From Thiohalocapsa marina (lineage in GTDB: Bacteria; Pseudomonadota; Gammaproteobacteria; Chromatiales; Chromatiaceae), in NCBI RefSeq assembly GCF_008632335.1, contig NZ_VWXX01000004.1, positions 62,001 through 126,000 on the forward strand: a stretch of 64,000 bases of DNA, read 5' to 3'. Under the pieces are notes generated by a model, which saw only the letters and a program-made list of their open reading frames with translations, did no database searches and was not told the origin of the DNA. This document shows positions 29,490 to 38,287 of the stretch, in pieces; the first letter of the stretch is position 1; every line of letters starts with the position of its first letter. The translations under genes were made by a program, and so were the position numbers.

Positions 29490-31815
29490 CGGGTTTGCGC
29501 CGGGCCCAGATGCGCAGCCCGCCGAACACCGCCACCAGCACCAGCAGCAACGCCGCGATCCAGGCCGTTGAGACCAGCGGATGGCGCTCGAACACCGCGA
29601 CCTGGTAGAACAGGGTCGCGGCGATGTAGGCGATGCCGGTGGTCCAGGCGGCAACGAACGTGGCCCAGGCCGCCCCGGCCTCACGCACGATGGCCGCAAT
29701 GGTCGCCACGCAGGGGAAGTACAGCAGCACGAACAGCAGGTAGGCAAAGGCACCGGCACGACCATCGAAGCGCGCCTCCATGGCGCCGAAGGTGCCGCTG
29801 GCGATCGCCTGCTCGGCGGCTTGGGCCTCGCGGTCGGACAGGTCACCGACACCCAGCCCGAGGGGGTCGGTCAGACCATCCACCACCGCGGCGAGATTGG
29901 CCGGGACCGTGGCCACCGCAGCGGCCAGCGCCGCGCCCAGATCATGGGCTGCCGGCGGAGCCTCGGCGCCCGCGTCCACCGCACTCCGGGCGAGCCGCCC
30001 ATAAACGGTATCCAGGGTGCCGACGATGACCTCTTTCGCCAGCACCCCCGAGACGATGCCGAGCACCGCCGGCCAGTTGTCCTGACCTATCCCCATGGGC
30101 GCGAACAGCGGCGTCACCAGGCGGCTGGCGGCGGCCAGGATGGAGGCGTCGCTGTCGTCGGCATCCAGCCGCCCGTCGGTGCCGATGGCGCCGAGCAGGT
30201 TCAGGGCCAGCACCATCACGATGATGATGCGCCCCGCCTCGCGCAGGAACAGCAGCACGCGGTCCCAGGTCCGCAGCAACACGCCGCGCAGGGTCGGCAG
30301 GTGATAGGGCGGCAACTCCATGACAAAACCGGTGCTGCTGCCGGCCAGCAGGGTGCGTTTCATGACCAGGCCGGTGAGCAGCGCCACACCGATGCCGGTG
30401 AGATACAGGGCGAACACCACGTTCTGCCCCGAATTGGGGAAGAAGGCGGCCGCGAACAGCACGTACACCGGCAGCCGCGCGCCGCAGGACATGAACGGAT
30501 TCATCAGGATGGTGAGCTTGCGCTCGCGCTCGTTCTCCAGCGTGCGCGTGGCCATCACCGCCGGCACGTTGCAGCCGAAGCCGACGATCAGCGGCACGAA
30601 GGCCTTGCCGGGCAGACCGATGGCGCGCATGAAGCGGTCCATGACGAAGGCCGCGCGCGCCATGTAGCCGGAGTCTTCCAGCGCGGACAGGAAGATGTAG
30701 AGCGTGGCGATGATGGGGATGAAGGTCGCCACCACGCTGAGGCCGCCGCCGATGCCGTCGGCAAGCAGCAGCCGCGCCAGTTCCGGCGCCCCGACCCGGC
30801 TCAGCCAGTGGCCGAAACCGTCGACGAACAAGGCGGTGGCGACGCCGTCGAAGAAATCGATGAAGGCGCCACCGACATTGATGGTGAACACGAACATCAG
30901 GTACATCACCGCCAGAAACAGCGGGATGCCCCAGACCCGGCTCAGCACCACGCGATCGATGGCATCGGACCAGGTGCGGCCGGTGTGGCGGGATTGCGCG
31001 ACCACGCCCCGGGCAAGGGCATGCGCATGGCTGAAGCGGCTGTCCGCGATATGCGCCTCCACGTCCTTGCCGGATCGCTCGGCGATGGCCTCGCGCCAGT
31101 GCGCCAGCTGCGCCGGCAGGTCACCCGCCGGCGATGCATCCAGCAGCACCTCTGCATCGGCATCGCGTTCCAGCAGTTTCAGCGCCAGCCAGCGCGCGTT
31201 GCCATCCATGCCCCGGGCGGCCAGCAGCGGCGCCAGCGCAGTCACCGCCTGATCCACGCACTCCTCGTGCGCCAGCGCGAAGCCGCCGCGCTCGTGGCCA
31301 AGCGCCACCGCCAGGGCCCGGGCGTTGAGTTCCGTCACGCCCTGCTTCGCCACCGCCACCACCGGAACCACCGGGCAACCGAGCTGCTCGGCCAGGCGAG
31401 CGGCGTCGATCCGGATGCCGCGCTTCTGCGCCACATCCATCATGTTCAGCGCCAGCACGACGGGAACGCCCATCTCGAGCAACTGTACGGTCAGGTACAG
31501 GTTGCGTTCGAGGTTGGTCGCATCCACCACGTTGACGATCAGATCGGCCTCGCGCGACAGCAGATAATCGCGCGCGACGCGCTCATCCAGCGAGCCGGCG
31601 TCCAGGGAATAGATGCCCGGCAGGTCGATCACCCGCACCGGGCGGGCGTCCAGTTCGAAACGGCCCTCCTTGCGCTCCACCGTGACCCCTGGCCAGTTGC
31701 CGGTCACCTGACGGATGCCGGTCAGCGCGTTGAACAGGGCCGATTTGCCGCAGTTGGGATTGCCGGCCAGGGCAAAGGTCAGCGGCCGGCCGGCGGAGGA
31801 CAGGCTCCCGCTCAT
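29452..31815 (-). CDS. feoB: Ferrous iron transporter FeoB
   Basis: Inner-membrane Fe(II) permease with a cytoplasmic G-domain. The 787-residue product begins with the GTPase ([16 protein letters not shown] at ~18, [15 protein letters not shown] at ~64, [12 protein letters not shown]), a helical GDI-like domain, then the membrane core with two gate-type segments and [43 protein letters not shown], the FeoB signature with conserved cysteines. Slightly longer than E. coli FeoB (773). Start overlaps the feoA stop by four bases. No feoC is seen downstream; the 3' end overlaps the convergent oxidase gene. Confidence 0.96.
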   Translation of the reverse strand: MSGSLSSAGRPLTFALAGNPNCGKSALFNALTGIRQVTGNWPGVTVERKEGRFELDARPVRVIDLPGIYSLDAGSLDERVARDYLLSREADLIVNVVDATNLERNLYLTVQLLEMGVPVVLALNMMDVAQKRGIRIDAARLAEQLGCPVVPVVAVAKQGVTELNARALAVALGHERGGFALAHEECVDQAVTALAPLLAARGMDGNARWLALKLLERDADAEVLLDASPAGDLPAQLAHWREAIAERSGKDVEAHIADSRFSHAHALARGVVAQSRHTGRTWSDAIDRVVLSRVWGIPLFLAVMYLMFVFTINVGGAFIDFFDGVATALFVDGFGHWLSRVGAPELARLLLADGIGGGLSVVATFIPIIATLYIFLSALEDSGYMARAAFVMDRFMRAIGLPGKAFVPLIVGFGCNVPAVMATRTLENERERKLTILMNPFMSCGARLPVYVLFAAAFFPNSGQNVVFALYLTGIGVALLTGLVMKRTLLAGSSTGFVMELPPYHLPTLRGVLLRTWDRVLLFLREAGRIIIVMVLALNLLGAIGTDGRLDADDSDASILAAASRLVTPLFAPMGIGQDNWPAVLGIVSGVLAKEVIVGTLDTVYGRLARSAVDAGAEAPPAAHDLGAALAAAVATVPANLAAVVDGLTDPLGLGVGDLSDREAQAAEQAIASGTFGAMEARFDGRAGAFAYLLFVLLYFPCVATIAAIVREAGAAWATFVAAWTTGIAYIAATLFYQVAVFERHPLVSTAWIAALLLVLVAVFGGLRIWARRKPVSLPREAAPFPD

Positions 31816-32156
31816 GGGGAAACGCCCGGCTCCGAGGACTCGCCGGCGGGCAACTCTTCGCTGGGCAAATCGACGGCGGTCATCGTAGCGGCAGTCGGCG
31901 CATCCGGCCCCGCATCCAGCGGCATCACCAGGAGCTTTTCCACGATGCCACCGCCAAGGGCGATGCGGGTGCTGCCGGCGGAGACCACCAGGCCGCGTCC
32001 GCGGTGCTGTTCGACACGGATCTCGCTGCCGAGACGCAGCCCCAGCCCGAGCAATGTGCGAATCAGGCCGCGACCGCCGCGGATTTCGATGACGCGCCCC
32101 AGGGCGCCGACAGGGAGCCGATCAAGGGGCAAAGGATGGCGAACGGGCTGCTGCAT
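31812..32156 (-). CDS. feoA: Ferrous iron transport protein FeoA
   Basis: SH3-fold accessory protein for FeoB. The 114-residue product has the FeoA core in the first ~80 residues ([41 protein letters not shown] ... [19 protein letters not shown]). The last ~30 residues ([23 protein letters not shown]) are an acidic extension not usual in FeoA. No good ribosome site precedes the ATG. A Fur-box-like sequence lies 20 bases upstream. Confidence 0.9.
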   Translation of the reverse strand: MQQPVRHPLPLDRLPVGALGRVIEIRGGRGLIRTLLGLGLRLGSEIRVEQHRGRGLVVSAGSTRIALGGGIVEKLLVMPLDAGPDAPTAATMTAVDLPSEELPAGESSEPGVSP

Positions 32157-32175
32157 GGCCGCGACAGGACGAAAA

Positions 32176-32194
32176 GGTAATGCGAATAATTGGC
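32176..32194 (-). promoter_or_regulatory. Fur box-like operator upstream of feoAB
   Basis: The plus-strand sequence GGTAATGCGAATAATTGGC matches the 19-base E. coli Fur consensus (GATAATGATAATCATTATC) at 13 positions. It lies 20-38 bases before the feoA start, in an AT-rich island, where it would block the promoter when iron is plentiful. Known biology of feo operons supports this; binding itself is inference. Confidence 0.65.
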
Positions 32195-32234
32195 AAGAAG
32201 ACTAGCACAACGACATCAACCACGCAGCCGTGAC

Positions 32235-32660
32235 TCAGGGCCGACCGATGCGGAGCTCCTCAGCCCCCTGCTGCATGGTGCGCGCCAGCTCGGCGTAGGC
32301 CTCTGTCCAGGCGGTCCGGACCTGCGGCGTGAAGTCGGCACCCAGGGCCTCCGCGAAGCTGGCAAGCAGCGCCTCGCGAAACTTGCCGTAGTGCTCCGGC
32401 GCCACGCCGTAGTCCGCATGGCGGGCGCCGGCCATCCTGACCAGCGGGACCACCGGGTCCGGGTTGTCCAGCGCGCTGACCACGGTGTTCATCATGGTCG
32501 TGAACAGGCTCGCCTGGCGCTCCATGTCACCCTTGAACAGCGGGCGCAGCTCGGGGTGGCGTTGAAACAGACGCTGATAGAAGTCGGCGCATACCTGCTT
32601 GCGCATGGGCAGGAGCCGCGCCCAGGATTCCCGCACCAGCGTCGCGTCGGCCGGGGTCAT
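32235..32660 (-). CDS. Single-domain globin (Vitreoscilla haemoglobin type)
   Basis: Haem protein of the bacterial haemoglobin/flavohaemoglobin globin group, without a reductase domain. The 141-residue product begins MTPADATLVRESWARLLP. Helix landmarks: Tyr28 at B10 (CADFYQRLF), Gln49 at E7 (DMERQASLF), and proximal His81 at F8 (GARHADYGVAPEHYGKF). Tyr-B10/Gln-E7 pairs are typical of globins that bind oxygen tightly or process nitric oxide. The start lacks a clear ribosome site, and the frame stays open for another 36 codons upstream. It sits downstream of nothing obvious and upstream of feoA on the same strand, with the Fur-box region between. Confidence 0.88.
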   Translation of the reverse strand: MTPADATLVRESWARLLPMRKQVCADFYQRLFQRHPELRPLFKGDMERQASLFTTMMNTVVSALDNPDPVVPLVRMAGARHADYGVAPEHYGKFREALLASFAEALGADFTPQVRTAWTEAYAELARTMQQGAEELRIGRP

Positions 32661-32981
32661 GAGTGACCGTGGCCGCCTGGCCGCACGGCGGCGCGCTGTC
32701 GCGCATCCGGACTTCGTTGCCAGGGCCTTCCCCACAAGGGCCTTCGCTGCAAGGTTTGGCTCTGCCAACGCATTCTGTGACGAAATGGCAAGGATGCACC
32801 CTCGTATCGGACCCGCATGGTCGTTGTGCGCGGCCCACTGCCGCGTGCAACATTTATACTAGGCGAGGGTCGCGCCACGTTCAATGGCAGGGAGCACCGC
32901 GCTGCGGTCCAACAATTCGACACATCAGCAATTCATTAAGTTACTATATTTACGCACAACGACGATTGACGAGGAGCGCGC
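32661..32981 (+). other. Intergenic region between globin and SLC13 permease genes
   Basis: A 320-base divergent spacer with no supported gene. It holds a TATACT at 32855-32860 on plus without a good -35, and an AT-rich stretch at 32920-32965 containing TATATT. A GAGGAG ribosome site for the permease gene is at about 32970. Promoters for both neighbours are expected here but not resolved by eye. Confidence 0.4.
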
Positions 32982-34940
32982 ATGGGCAGCCTGTTCAAAC
33001 ATCTGACGGTCCGCGACATCGCGGCGGCCGGTTTCGCCGTGGTCGCCATCTGGCTCGCGGGGATGGTGCCGTCCGTGGAGATCGCCTGGGTCATGGGCAT
33101 TCTGGTGCTGACCATCTTCCTGTTCGCGTTCGAGGTGGTCGGCGTCGACGTGGCCGCCGTCAGCATCATGGTGCTGCTCGGGCTCACCAGCCTGTTCGCT
33201 CCGATCATGGGCCTGGAGACCGGCCTGGTCCCGGTAGCCCAGTTGTTCGACGGCTTTGCCTCCAACGCGGTCATCTCCATCATCGCCGTCATGATCATCG
33301 GTGCCGGCTTGGACAAGACCGGCATCATGAGCCAGGTGGCCGCCTTCATCATGCGCATCGGCGGCAACACCGAGGCACGCATCATCCCGCTGATCTCCAG
33401 CACCGTCGGCGGTATCTCCTCGTTCATGCAGAACGTCGGCGCCGCCGCCCTGTTCCTGCCCGTGGTCAGCCGCATCTCGGCGCGCACCAGGCTGCCCATG
33501 TCGCGACTGCTGATGCCCATGGGTTTCTGCGCCATCCTCGGCGGCACCATCACCATGGTGGGTTCCAGCCCGCTGATCCTGCTCAACGATCTGATCCTGA
33601 CCTCGAACAAGGCCTTGCCCGAGGGCATGGCGCCGATGTCCACCTTCGCGCTGTTCGACGTCACCCCCATCGGCCTGGCGCTGCTGGCCACCGGCATCAT
33701 CTACTTCGTGCTGGCGGGCCGCTTCGTGCTGCCGTCGCGCGAAAGCGGCAAACTGGAGCCCACGGACCCGACGCAGTACTACGGCGAAACCTACGGCTGC
33801 AGCGACTTCAACATCCGCGAGGTGCGGGTGCCCGAGGACAGCGCCCTGGTGGGCACCAGTGTCGACGACATGGAGCGACGCTGGCGCGTGCGCGTGGCCG
33901 CCGTGGACAAGGGCGACGGCGTGCGCCTGGGCGCCTCCGGCGTCGACCGCAGCCTGGGCATCGAAAGCGGCACCTTCCTCGCCCTGCTCGGCGCCCAGGA
34001 CCTGTTCGATACCTTTGTCGCCGAGACCGGCGTCGAGGTCAAGCCCACCGCCGAGGTCTTCGCCGAGGCGCTGTCCGCGAACAAGGCCGGCATTGCCGAG
34101 ATCGTCATTCCCCCGAGCTCGGGCCTGATCGGCAAGTCGGCCCGCGATGTCTGGATGCGCAAGGTCTACGGCCTGTCCGTGCTGGCCATCCGCCGCGGCG
34201 ACGAGACCTTCACCTTCGAGCACGGCGGGGTTCGCGACATGCCCTTCAAGCCCGGTGACACCCTGGTGGTGCACACCACCTGGGTGGACCTGGCACGGCT
34301 GGAGAAGGACCGCGACTTCGTCGTCGTCACCACCGAGTATCCGCATGAGGAACTGCGTCCGCACAAGGTGCCCATGGCGCTGCTGTTCTTCGCCATCACC
34401 CTGAGCATGGTCCTGTTCACCGACCTGATGCTGTCGGTGGCCCTGCTGACCGGCGCCCTGGGCATGATCCTCAGCGGCGTGCTGTCCATCGACGAGGCCT
34501 ACGAGGCAGTGAGCTGGAAGACTGTGTTCCTGCTGGCCTCGCTGATCCCCCTCGGCCTGGCCGTGGAGAGCACCGGCACCGCCGCCTGGATCGCCGACCA
34601 GACCCTGACCGCCCTGGGCGACGTGCCCATCTGGGTGATCCAGGCAGCCCTGGCCACGCTGGCGACCTTCTTCACCCTGGTGATGTCCAACGTCGGCGCC
34701 ACGGTGCTGCTGGTGCCGCTGGCGGTGAACATGGCGATCGGCGCCGGGGCCAATCCGGCGGTGTTCGCCCTCACCGTCGCCATCGCCACGTCCAACTCGT
34801 TCCTGATCCCGACCCACCAGGTCAACGCACTGATCATGGGGCCTGGCGGCTATCGGGTGGCGGACTACATGCGCGCCGGCGGCATCATGACGGTGCTGTT
34901 CCTGGTGGTCTCCCTGACCATGCTCAACCTGGTGTTCTGA
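32982..34940 (+). CDS. SLC13/DASS family permease with two TrkA-C domains
   Basis: Inner-membrane transporter of the divalent-anion sodium symporter group (dicarboxylate, sulfate or sulfonate-type substrates). The 652-residue product has an N-terminal membrane half (about residues 15-245), a central cytoplasmic region with two RCK/TrkA-C modules (about 270-350 and 365-440; CSDFNIREVRVPEDSALVG and IAEIVIPPSSGLIGKSARDVWM), and a second membrane half (~465-650). Substrate-binding hairpins appear as VGSSPLILLNDL and SFLIPTHQVNALI. The GAGGAG ribosome site is well placed. Substrate cannot be told from sequence; related proteins often carry sulfate or taurine. Confidence 0.88.
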   Translation: MGSLFKHLTVRDIAAAGFAVVAIWLAGMVPSVEIAWVMGILVLTIFLFAFEVVGVDVAAVSIMVLLGLTSLFAPIMGLETGLVPVAQLFDGFASNAVISIIAVMIIGAGLDKTGIMSQVAAFIMRIGGNTEARIIPLISSTVGGISSFMQNVGAAALFLPVVSRISARTRLPMSRLLMPMGFCAILGGTITMVGSSPLILLNDLILTSNKALPEGMAPMSTFALFDVTPIGLALLATGIIYFVLAGRFVLPSRESGKLEPTDPTQYYGETYGCSDFNIREVRVPEDSALVGTSVDDMERRWRVRVAAVDKGDGVRLGASGVDRSLGIESGTFLALLGAQDLFDTFVAETGVEVKPTAEVFAEALSANKAGIAEIVIPPSSGLIGKSARDVWMRKVYGLSVLAIRRGDETFTFEHGGVRDMPFKPGDTLVVHTTWVDLARLEKDRDFVVVTTEYPHEELRPHKVPMALLFFAITLSMVLFTDLMLSVALLTGALGMILSGVLSIDEAYEAVSWKTVFLLASLIPLGLAVESTGTAAWIADQTLTALGDVPIWVIQAALATLATFFTLVMSNVGATVLLVPLAVNMAIGAGANPAVFALTVAIATSNSFLIPTHQVNALIMGPGGYRVADYMRAGGIMTVLFLVVSLTMLNLVF

Positions 34941-35641
34941 GCCCCTCCAGCGAGCCCTACCCCAGGGAGCCCTTCAAGCGCGGGGCCGAAGACGATATCG
35001 GCGCGGCTGCCATCATCCAGCGTCAGCGCGCCGATACCGTCCCGACCGCGGGTATCCAGCACCAGCCTGGCGGTACCGCGGACGCCGTCATCGCAGGTCA
35101 CCCGATAGACTGGTTCGGCATCGCCGGCAAAGGCGCTGTAGCGTCCGCGACAGACCCGGCGGCCGTTATCGATGGTGAAGCGCCCGGTGAACAGCGTGGT
35201 GCGGTAACGGCCGCTGTACCGATCCTCGCCGAGGATGGCCACCAGGGGCCCCTCTCCGTGGTTGCCGGTAGAGCTGGAATCTTGGTCCCGATCCCGCCGG
35301 CCCCGATCCTGGCGCACCGCCCGATAGTGCGCCATCAACTGATTCAGGCAGGTGTGCAGGTACTGCAGGTCGACGCTCGCGCAGAGGATGCGCGCGTACT
35401 CGATGGGCTCGACCCGCGCATACAGCAGGCTGAGGTCATGGCGACCGGCTGTGCCGGAACAGCCCGGCAACGCCGTCAATACCAAGCCCGCTGCCAGACC
35501 CGCCGCCAGACCCCGTGCGACTCCGGCTGCCAGGCCCGGTGCCGACCCCGGTGCCGACCCCACTACCGATCCCGGCTCCAATCCGGCGGCCCGCTGACCG
35601 GCAGACCCCGCACGGCATCCGGCCCGGCCCCGGAACTTCAT
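34865..35641 (-). CDS. Hypothetical lipoprotein with long Gly/Ala signal region
   Basis: A 258-residue product of unknown function. A signal with repeats of A-A-G-L leads to lipobox L-P-G-C at about residue 60, so the mature protein should be a lipid-anchored periplasmic protein. The mature part has a helical segment (YARILCASVDLQYLHTCLNQLMAHYRA), a charged linker and a beta-rich domain with two cysteines (GRYRTTLFTGRFTIDNGRRVCRGRYSAF; YRVTCDDGVRGTARL; IGALTLDDGSRADIVFGP). Start overlaps the methyltransferase stop (ATGA), so the two are coupled. The C-terminal tail beyond about residue 230 runs antisense to the end of the permease gene. Confidence 0.65.
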   Translation of the reverse strand: MKFRGRAGCRAGSAGQRAAGLEPGSVVGSAPGSAPGLAAGVARGLAAGLAAGLVLTALPGCSGTAGRHDLSLLYARVEPIEYARILCASVDLQYLHTCLNQLMAHYRAVRQDRGRRDRDQDSSSTGNHGEGPLVAILGEDRYSGRYRTTLFTGRFTIDNGRRVCRGRYSAFAGDAEPVYRVTCDDGVRGTARLVLDTRGRDGIGALTLDDGSRADIVFGPALEGLPGVGLAGGAQNTRLSMVRETTRNSTVMMPPARM

Positions 35642-36687
35642 GTGGCCGGGCGCTCGAACAGGTAATGGCCGATCCACCATTCCTGCCCCTTGCGAAGCCC
35701 GAAGAACTCGGCACTCCCCATCAGGAACAGACGCCAGCGCATCCACCAGAGGGCAGCCTGGTCGCGGCCGTAGGTCTGCTCCAGCACCGGCCAGACGGTT
35801 TCGCGCCGGGCATCCATGCGCGCCAGCCAGGCGTTCAGCGTGCGTTCGTAGTGGCGGCCGCTCCAGCGCCAGCGCTGCAGCAGCCGCAGCCGGTCCTGGA
35901 AGTGCAGCGGCAGGTCGTCGCTGGGCATGATGCCGCCGGCGAAGAAGTAGTGACTCATCCAGTCGTCAGGACCGGTGTCCTCGTACGGGAACGGGTGGGC
36001 GCGATGGCAGAACACATGCATGAAGAAGCGCCCGCCCGGTCGCAACCAGTGGTGCACCCGCCCGAACAGCTGCCGCCAGTTGCGCATGTGCTCGAACATC
36101 TCCACGGAGACGATGCGGTCGAAGCGCGCGTCGATGTCGAAGCTGTTCATGTCGGCAGTGATCACGGTCAGATTGCCGAGCCCAAGCCGCTGCGCTTCGG
36201 TCTCGATGAAACGCCGCTGGGAGTTCGAGTTCGACACCGCGGTAAACCGGCTGCCGGGAAAGCGACCCGCCGCCCACAGGCTGAACGAGCCCCAGCCGCA
36301 GCCGAGTTCGAGCACGTCCATGTCCGAGGCGATGCCAGCGCGCTCGGCGGTGACCGCCAGCGCCGCCTCCTCCGCCTGCTCCAGGCTGTTGCTGCCGGGC
36401 GACCACAGGCAGCAGCTGTATTTCCGCCAGGGCCCCAGCACCAGTTCGAAAAAGGCCGCCGGCACCTCGTAATGCTGCTCGTTGGCCCGTTCCGGCAGCG
36501 CCGCCACCGGTGCCGCATCCATCATCGCAATAAAGGCCTGCTTGTGCTCGGCCGCCTTCTCGCAGTCGCTGGTCGGCAGGTCCGCCAGCATGCGGCGTAC
36601 CCGATGGCGAATACCCATTCGCACCAGGGGGTCCGGCACCCGGCCGCGCTCGACCCAGTCGACGATCTTGGCTTCCAGCAGAGACAT
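35638..36687 (-). CDS. CFA-synthase-like SAM-dependent methyltransferase
   Basis: Class I methyltransferase of the cyclopropane-fatty-acid synthase group, in the short (~350-residue) subfamily that also resembles plant coclaurine N-methyltransferase. The 349-residue product starts MSLLEAKIVDWVERGRVPDPLVRMGIRHRVRRML and has NEQHYEVPAAFFELVLGPWRKYSCCLW, the SAM loop VLELGCGWGSFSLW, FDRIVSVEMFEHMRNW and YFFAGGIMPSDDLP. A strong GGAGGAAG ribosome site precedes the ATG. The substrate could be a lipid or a small amine; I cannot decide. Coupled to the downstream lipoprotein, divergent from idi. Confidence 0.85.
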   Translation of the reverse strand: MSLLEAKIVDWVERGRVPDPLVRMGIRHRVRRMLADLPTSDCEKAAEHKQAFIAMMDAAPVAALPERANEQHYEVPAAFFELVLGPWRKYSCCLWSPGSNSLEQAEEAALAVTAERAGIASDMDVLELGCGWGSFSLWAAGRFPGSRFTAVSNSNSQRRFIETEAQRLGLGNLTVITADMNSFDIDARFDRIVSVEMFEHMRNWRQLFGRVHHWLRPGGRFFMHVFCHRAHPFPYEDTGPDDWMSHYFFAGGIMPSDDLPLHFQDRLRLLQRWRWSGRHYERTLNAWLARMDARRETVWPVLEQTYGRDQAALWWMRWRLFLMGSAEFFGLRKGQEWWIGHYLFERPAT

Positions 36688-37040
36688 CACTTCCTCCAGG
36701 ACAAGACAAATGTTACGGCGATGGTCGTTGACAGGTCGGTCTTCGCGGGTCCGTGAACCAGTATTTGATGCTCGCCGGACAGATTCAACGTGTTCGCGAA
36801 CCGGTTCGGAAATCCGGGCTTGCAACCGCCTGTCCGACGCCGAAGCGGGTTGCCTTGTGCCTGGTCAACGCCGATTGACAAAGGCATTGTCAATCTTGCT
36901 TGTCGCCAGCTGGCCTTTATGCCAGCATTTCCGGCACACCAGCAAGCGCCCGGACCAGAGTCCCGGGCGGCGACCTGCGCCGCCACCCGCCACGACGGCC
37001 GGGGCATGCGGCCAAGGGGTTCCGGCATGGAGATCGACGA
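36688..37040 (+). other. Divergent regulatory region between the methyltransferase and idi
   Basis: A 353-base spacer with lower GC than its surroundings. It carries the palindrome listed at 36873-36895, a self-complementary GTTCGCGAAC at about 36794, and TTGACA hexamers in two places (around 36728 and 36875). An 84-codon frame ending with a TGA that overlaps the idi TTG is open here, but it has no recognisable protein character. Confidence 0.4.
36873..36895 (+). promoter_or_regulatory. Palindromic operator candidate upstream of idi
   Basis: A perfect inverted repeat: GATTGACA, seven bases (AAGGCAT), then TGTCAATC. The left arm includes a consensus -35 hexamer, so a bound protein would cover a promoter. 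The centre AGGCATT also occurs, in the same orientation to the gene, within the palindromic site ahead of crtI. Regulator unknown. Confidence 0.6.
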
Positions 37041-37634
37041 TTGAGCAAGCACAAGACCGTTTCCTTCGACAACGAGCCGTTGATTCTCGTCGATGGCGAA
37101 GACAATGTCACCGGCTACGAGACCAAGGTCAACGCGCATCTCGGCAACGGCCTCCTGCACCGCGCGTTCTCGATCTTCCTGTTCACCGACGACAACAAGG
37201 TGCTGCTGCAACAACGCAGCGGGACCAAGCCCCTGTGGCCCCTGTACTGGTCCAACAGCTGCTGCAGCCACCCACGCAAGGGCGAGACCTACGACACGGC
37301 CGTGCATCGGCGCCTGCGCGAGGAACTCACCATCGACGCGGACCTGGTCTATCTGTACCGGTTTCGCTATCAGGCAAAGTTCGCCGAGATCGGCTCCGAG
37401 CACGAACTCTGCTCGGTCTATGTCGGCAAGATCCCGGCGCCGGTGCGGGTGGACGTCAATCCCAGCGAGATTGCCGCCTGGCAATGGATGGACTGCGATG
37501 CCGTGGACCGGCTGATCGAACAGCAGCCCGACCAGGTCACCCCCTGGTTCGTGATGGAGTGGCAACGGTTGCGCAGCGAATACCGCGACACCATCGCCAC
37601 GCTGCCGTCACAGAGCATGATTTCCGCCGCCTGA
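37041..37634 (+). CDS. idi: Isopentenyl-diphosphate delta-isomerase, type I
   Basis: Nudix-fold enzyme interconverting IPP and DMAPP. The 197-residue product has the active-site cysteine block W-S-N-S-C-C-S-H-P (Cys74/Cys75, His77), the Nudix-like RRLREELTI (Glu94, Glu95) and the metal-binding E-H-E (Glu120, Glu122). Start is TTG; GGAG lies about eight bases upstream and the sequence aligns from there with known Idi openings. It supplies DMAPP for prenyl chains, so it fits with the carotenoid genes about 11 kb away and with quinone synthesis. Confidence 0.94.
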   Translation: MSKHKTVSFDNEPLILVDGEDNVTGYETKVNAHLGNGLLHRAFSIFLFTDDNKVLLQQRSGTKPLWPLYWSNSCCSHPRKGETYDTAVHRRLREELTIDADLVYLYRFRYQAKFAEIGSEHELCSVYVGKIPAPVRVDVNPSEIAAWQWMDCDAVDRLIEQQPDQVTPWFVMEWQRLRSEYRDTIATLPSQSMISAA

Positions 37635-37729
37635 GGCCGCTGCCTGAAGCCCCCGATAGAAGGCTGCCTTCAGGGATCGCCTGGCCGCCTGCAACGCCCA
37701 TCTCCAGCCCGCCTGACGCTCAAACAGCT

Positions 37730-38287
37730 ATGTCGCCTGCCAGCCAAGACCTCTCTCGCTCACCCACCCTGCCGCGGTTGCTGACGCTGCCGCTCGGTTT
37801 CGTGCCGTCGCGCCTCAACAGTGCGGTGCTGGCGCAGATCCTGAACCGCGTGTTCAAGGCCGAACTGGCCGACGGCGAACTGGACTTCCTGGACCAGCGG
37901 ATCATGCTGATCCGGGTGCTGGACGCCAGGCTCAGCTACCGACTCACGCTGCGCAACGGTCGGCTACAGGCCGCGGCCCCGGTCCATCGGCCGGCCGGTC
38001 ATCCGGCCGCGGGTGGTCCCGTGCGTGATGAGGATCTCAGCATCGAGGGCAATACCTACGAATTCCTGCTGCTGGCCACCCGTCGCGAAGACCCCGACAC
38101 CCTGTTCTTCAACCGCCGGCTTCGCCTGGGCGGCGACACCGAGCTCGGGCTCTACACGAAAAACTTCCTCGACGGGCTGGAACTGGAGCAACGCCTGGGC
38201 CCCCTGCTGAACGTGCTGAACCAGATGACGGACATGCTCGGCCGGCTGGGCAGCGGCCCCATCGGCCGACCAGCCCGGCGGGGCTAG
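37730..38287 (+). CDS. ubiT: UbiT-like SCP2 lipid-carrier protein
   Basis: Homologue of E. coli UbiT (YhbT), an SCP2-domain protein needed for oxygen-independent ubiquinone synthesis, thought to bind the isoprenoid intermediates. The 185-residue product begins with the PLGFVPSRLNSAVLAQILNRVF helix, then the SCP2 core with ADGELDFLDQRIMLIRV and the strongly matching block EDPDTLFFNRRLRLGGDTELGLYTKNFLDGLELE. The usual partners ubiU and ubiV are not in the window. No good ribosome site is visible. Ends on a TAG that shares the palindrome CTAG with the stop of the convergent cytochrome gene. Confidence 0.87.
   Translation: MSPASQDLSRSPTLPRLLTLPLGFVPSRLNSAVLAQILNRVFKAELADGELDFLDQRIMLIRVLDARLSYRLTLRNGRLQAAAPVHRPAGHPAAGGPVRDEDLSIEGNTYEFLLLATRREDPDTLFFNRRLRLGGDTELGLYTKNFLDGLELEQRLGPLLNVLNQMTDMLGRLGSGPIGRPARRG

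Noticed and set aside
29581-32205. An 874-codon open frame on plus across feoAB
   Set aside because: Antisense to two well-recognised iron-transport genes; its Gln/His/Arg-rich composition is that of a shadow frame.
32925-34817. A 630-codon minus frame opposite the SLC13 permease
   Set aside because: No recognisable protein character, His/Gly/Asp-rich, and fully antisense to a permease with clear family blocks.
36790-37044. 84-codon frame ending in a TTGA overlap with idi
   Set aside because: The overlap looks like translational coupling, but the protein has no conserved feature and most of it crosses the palindrome and promoter region.
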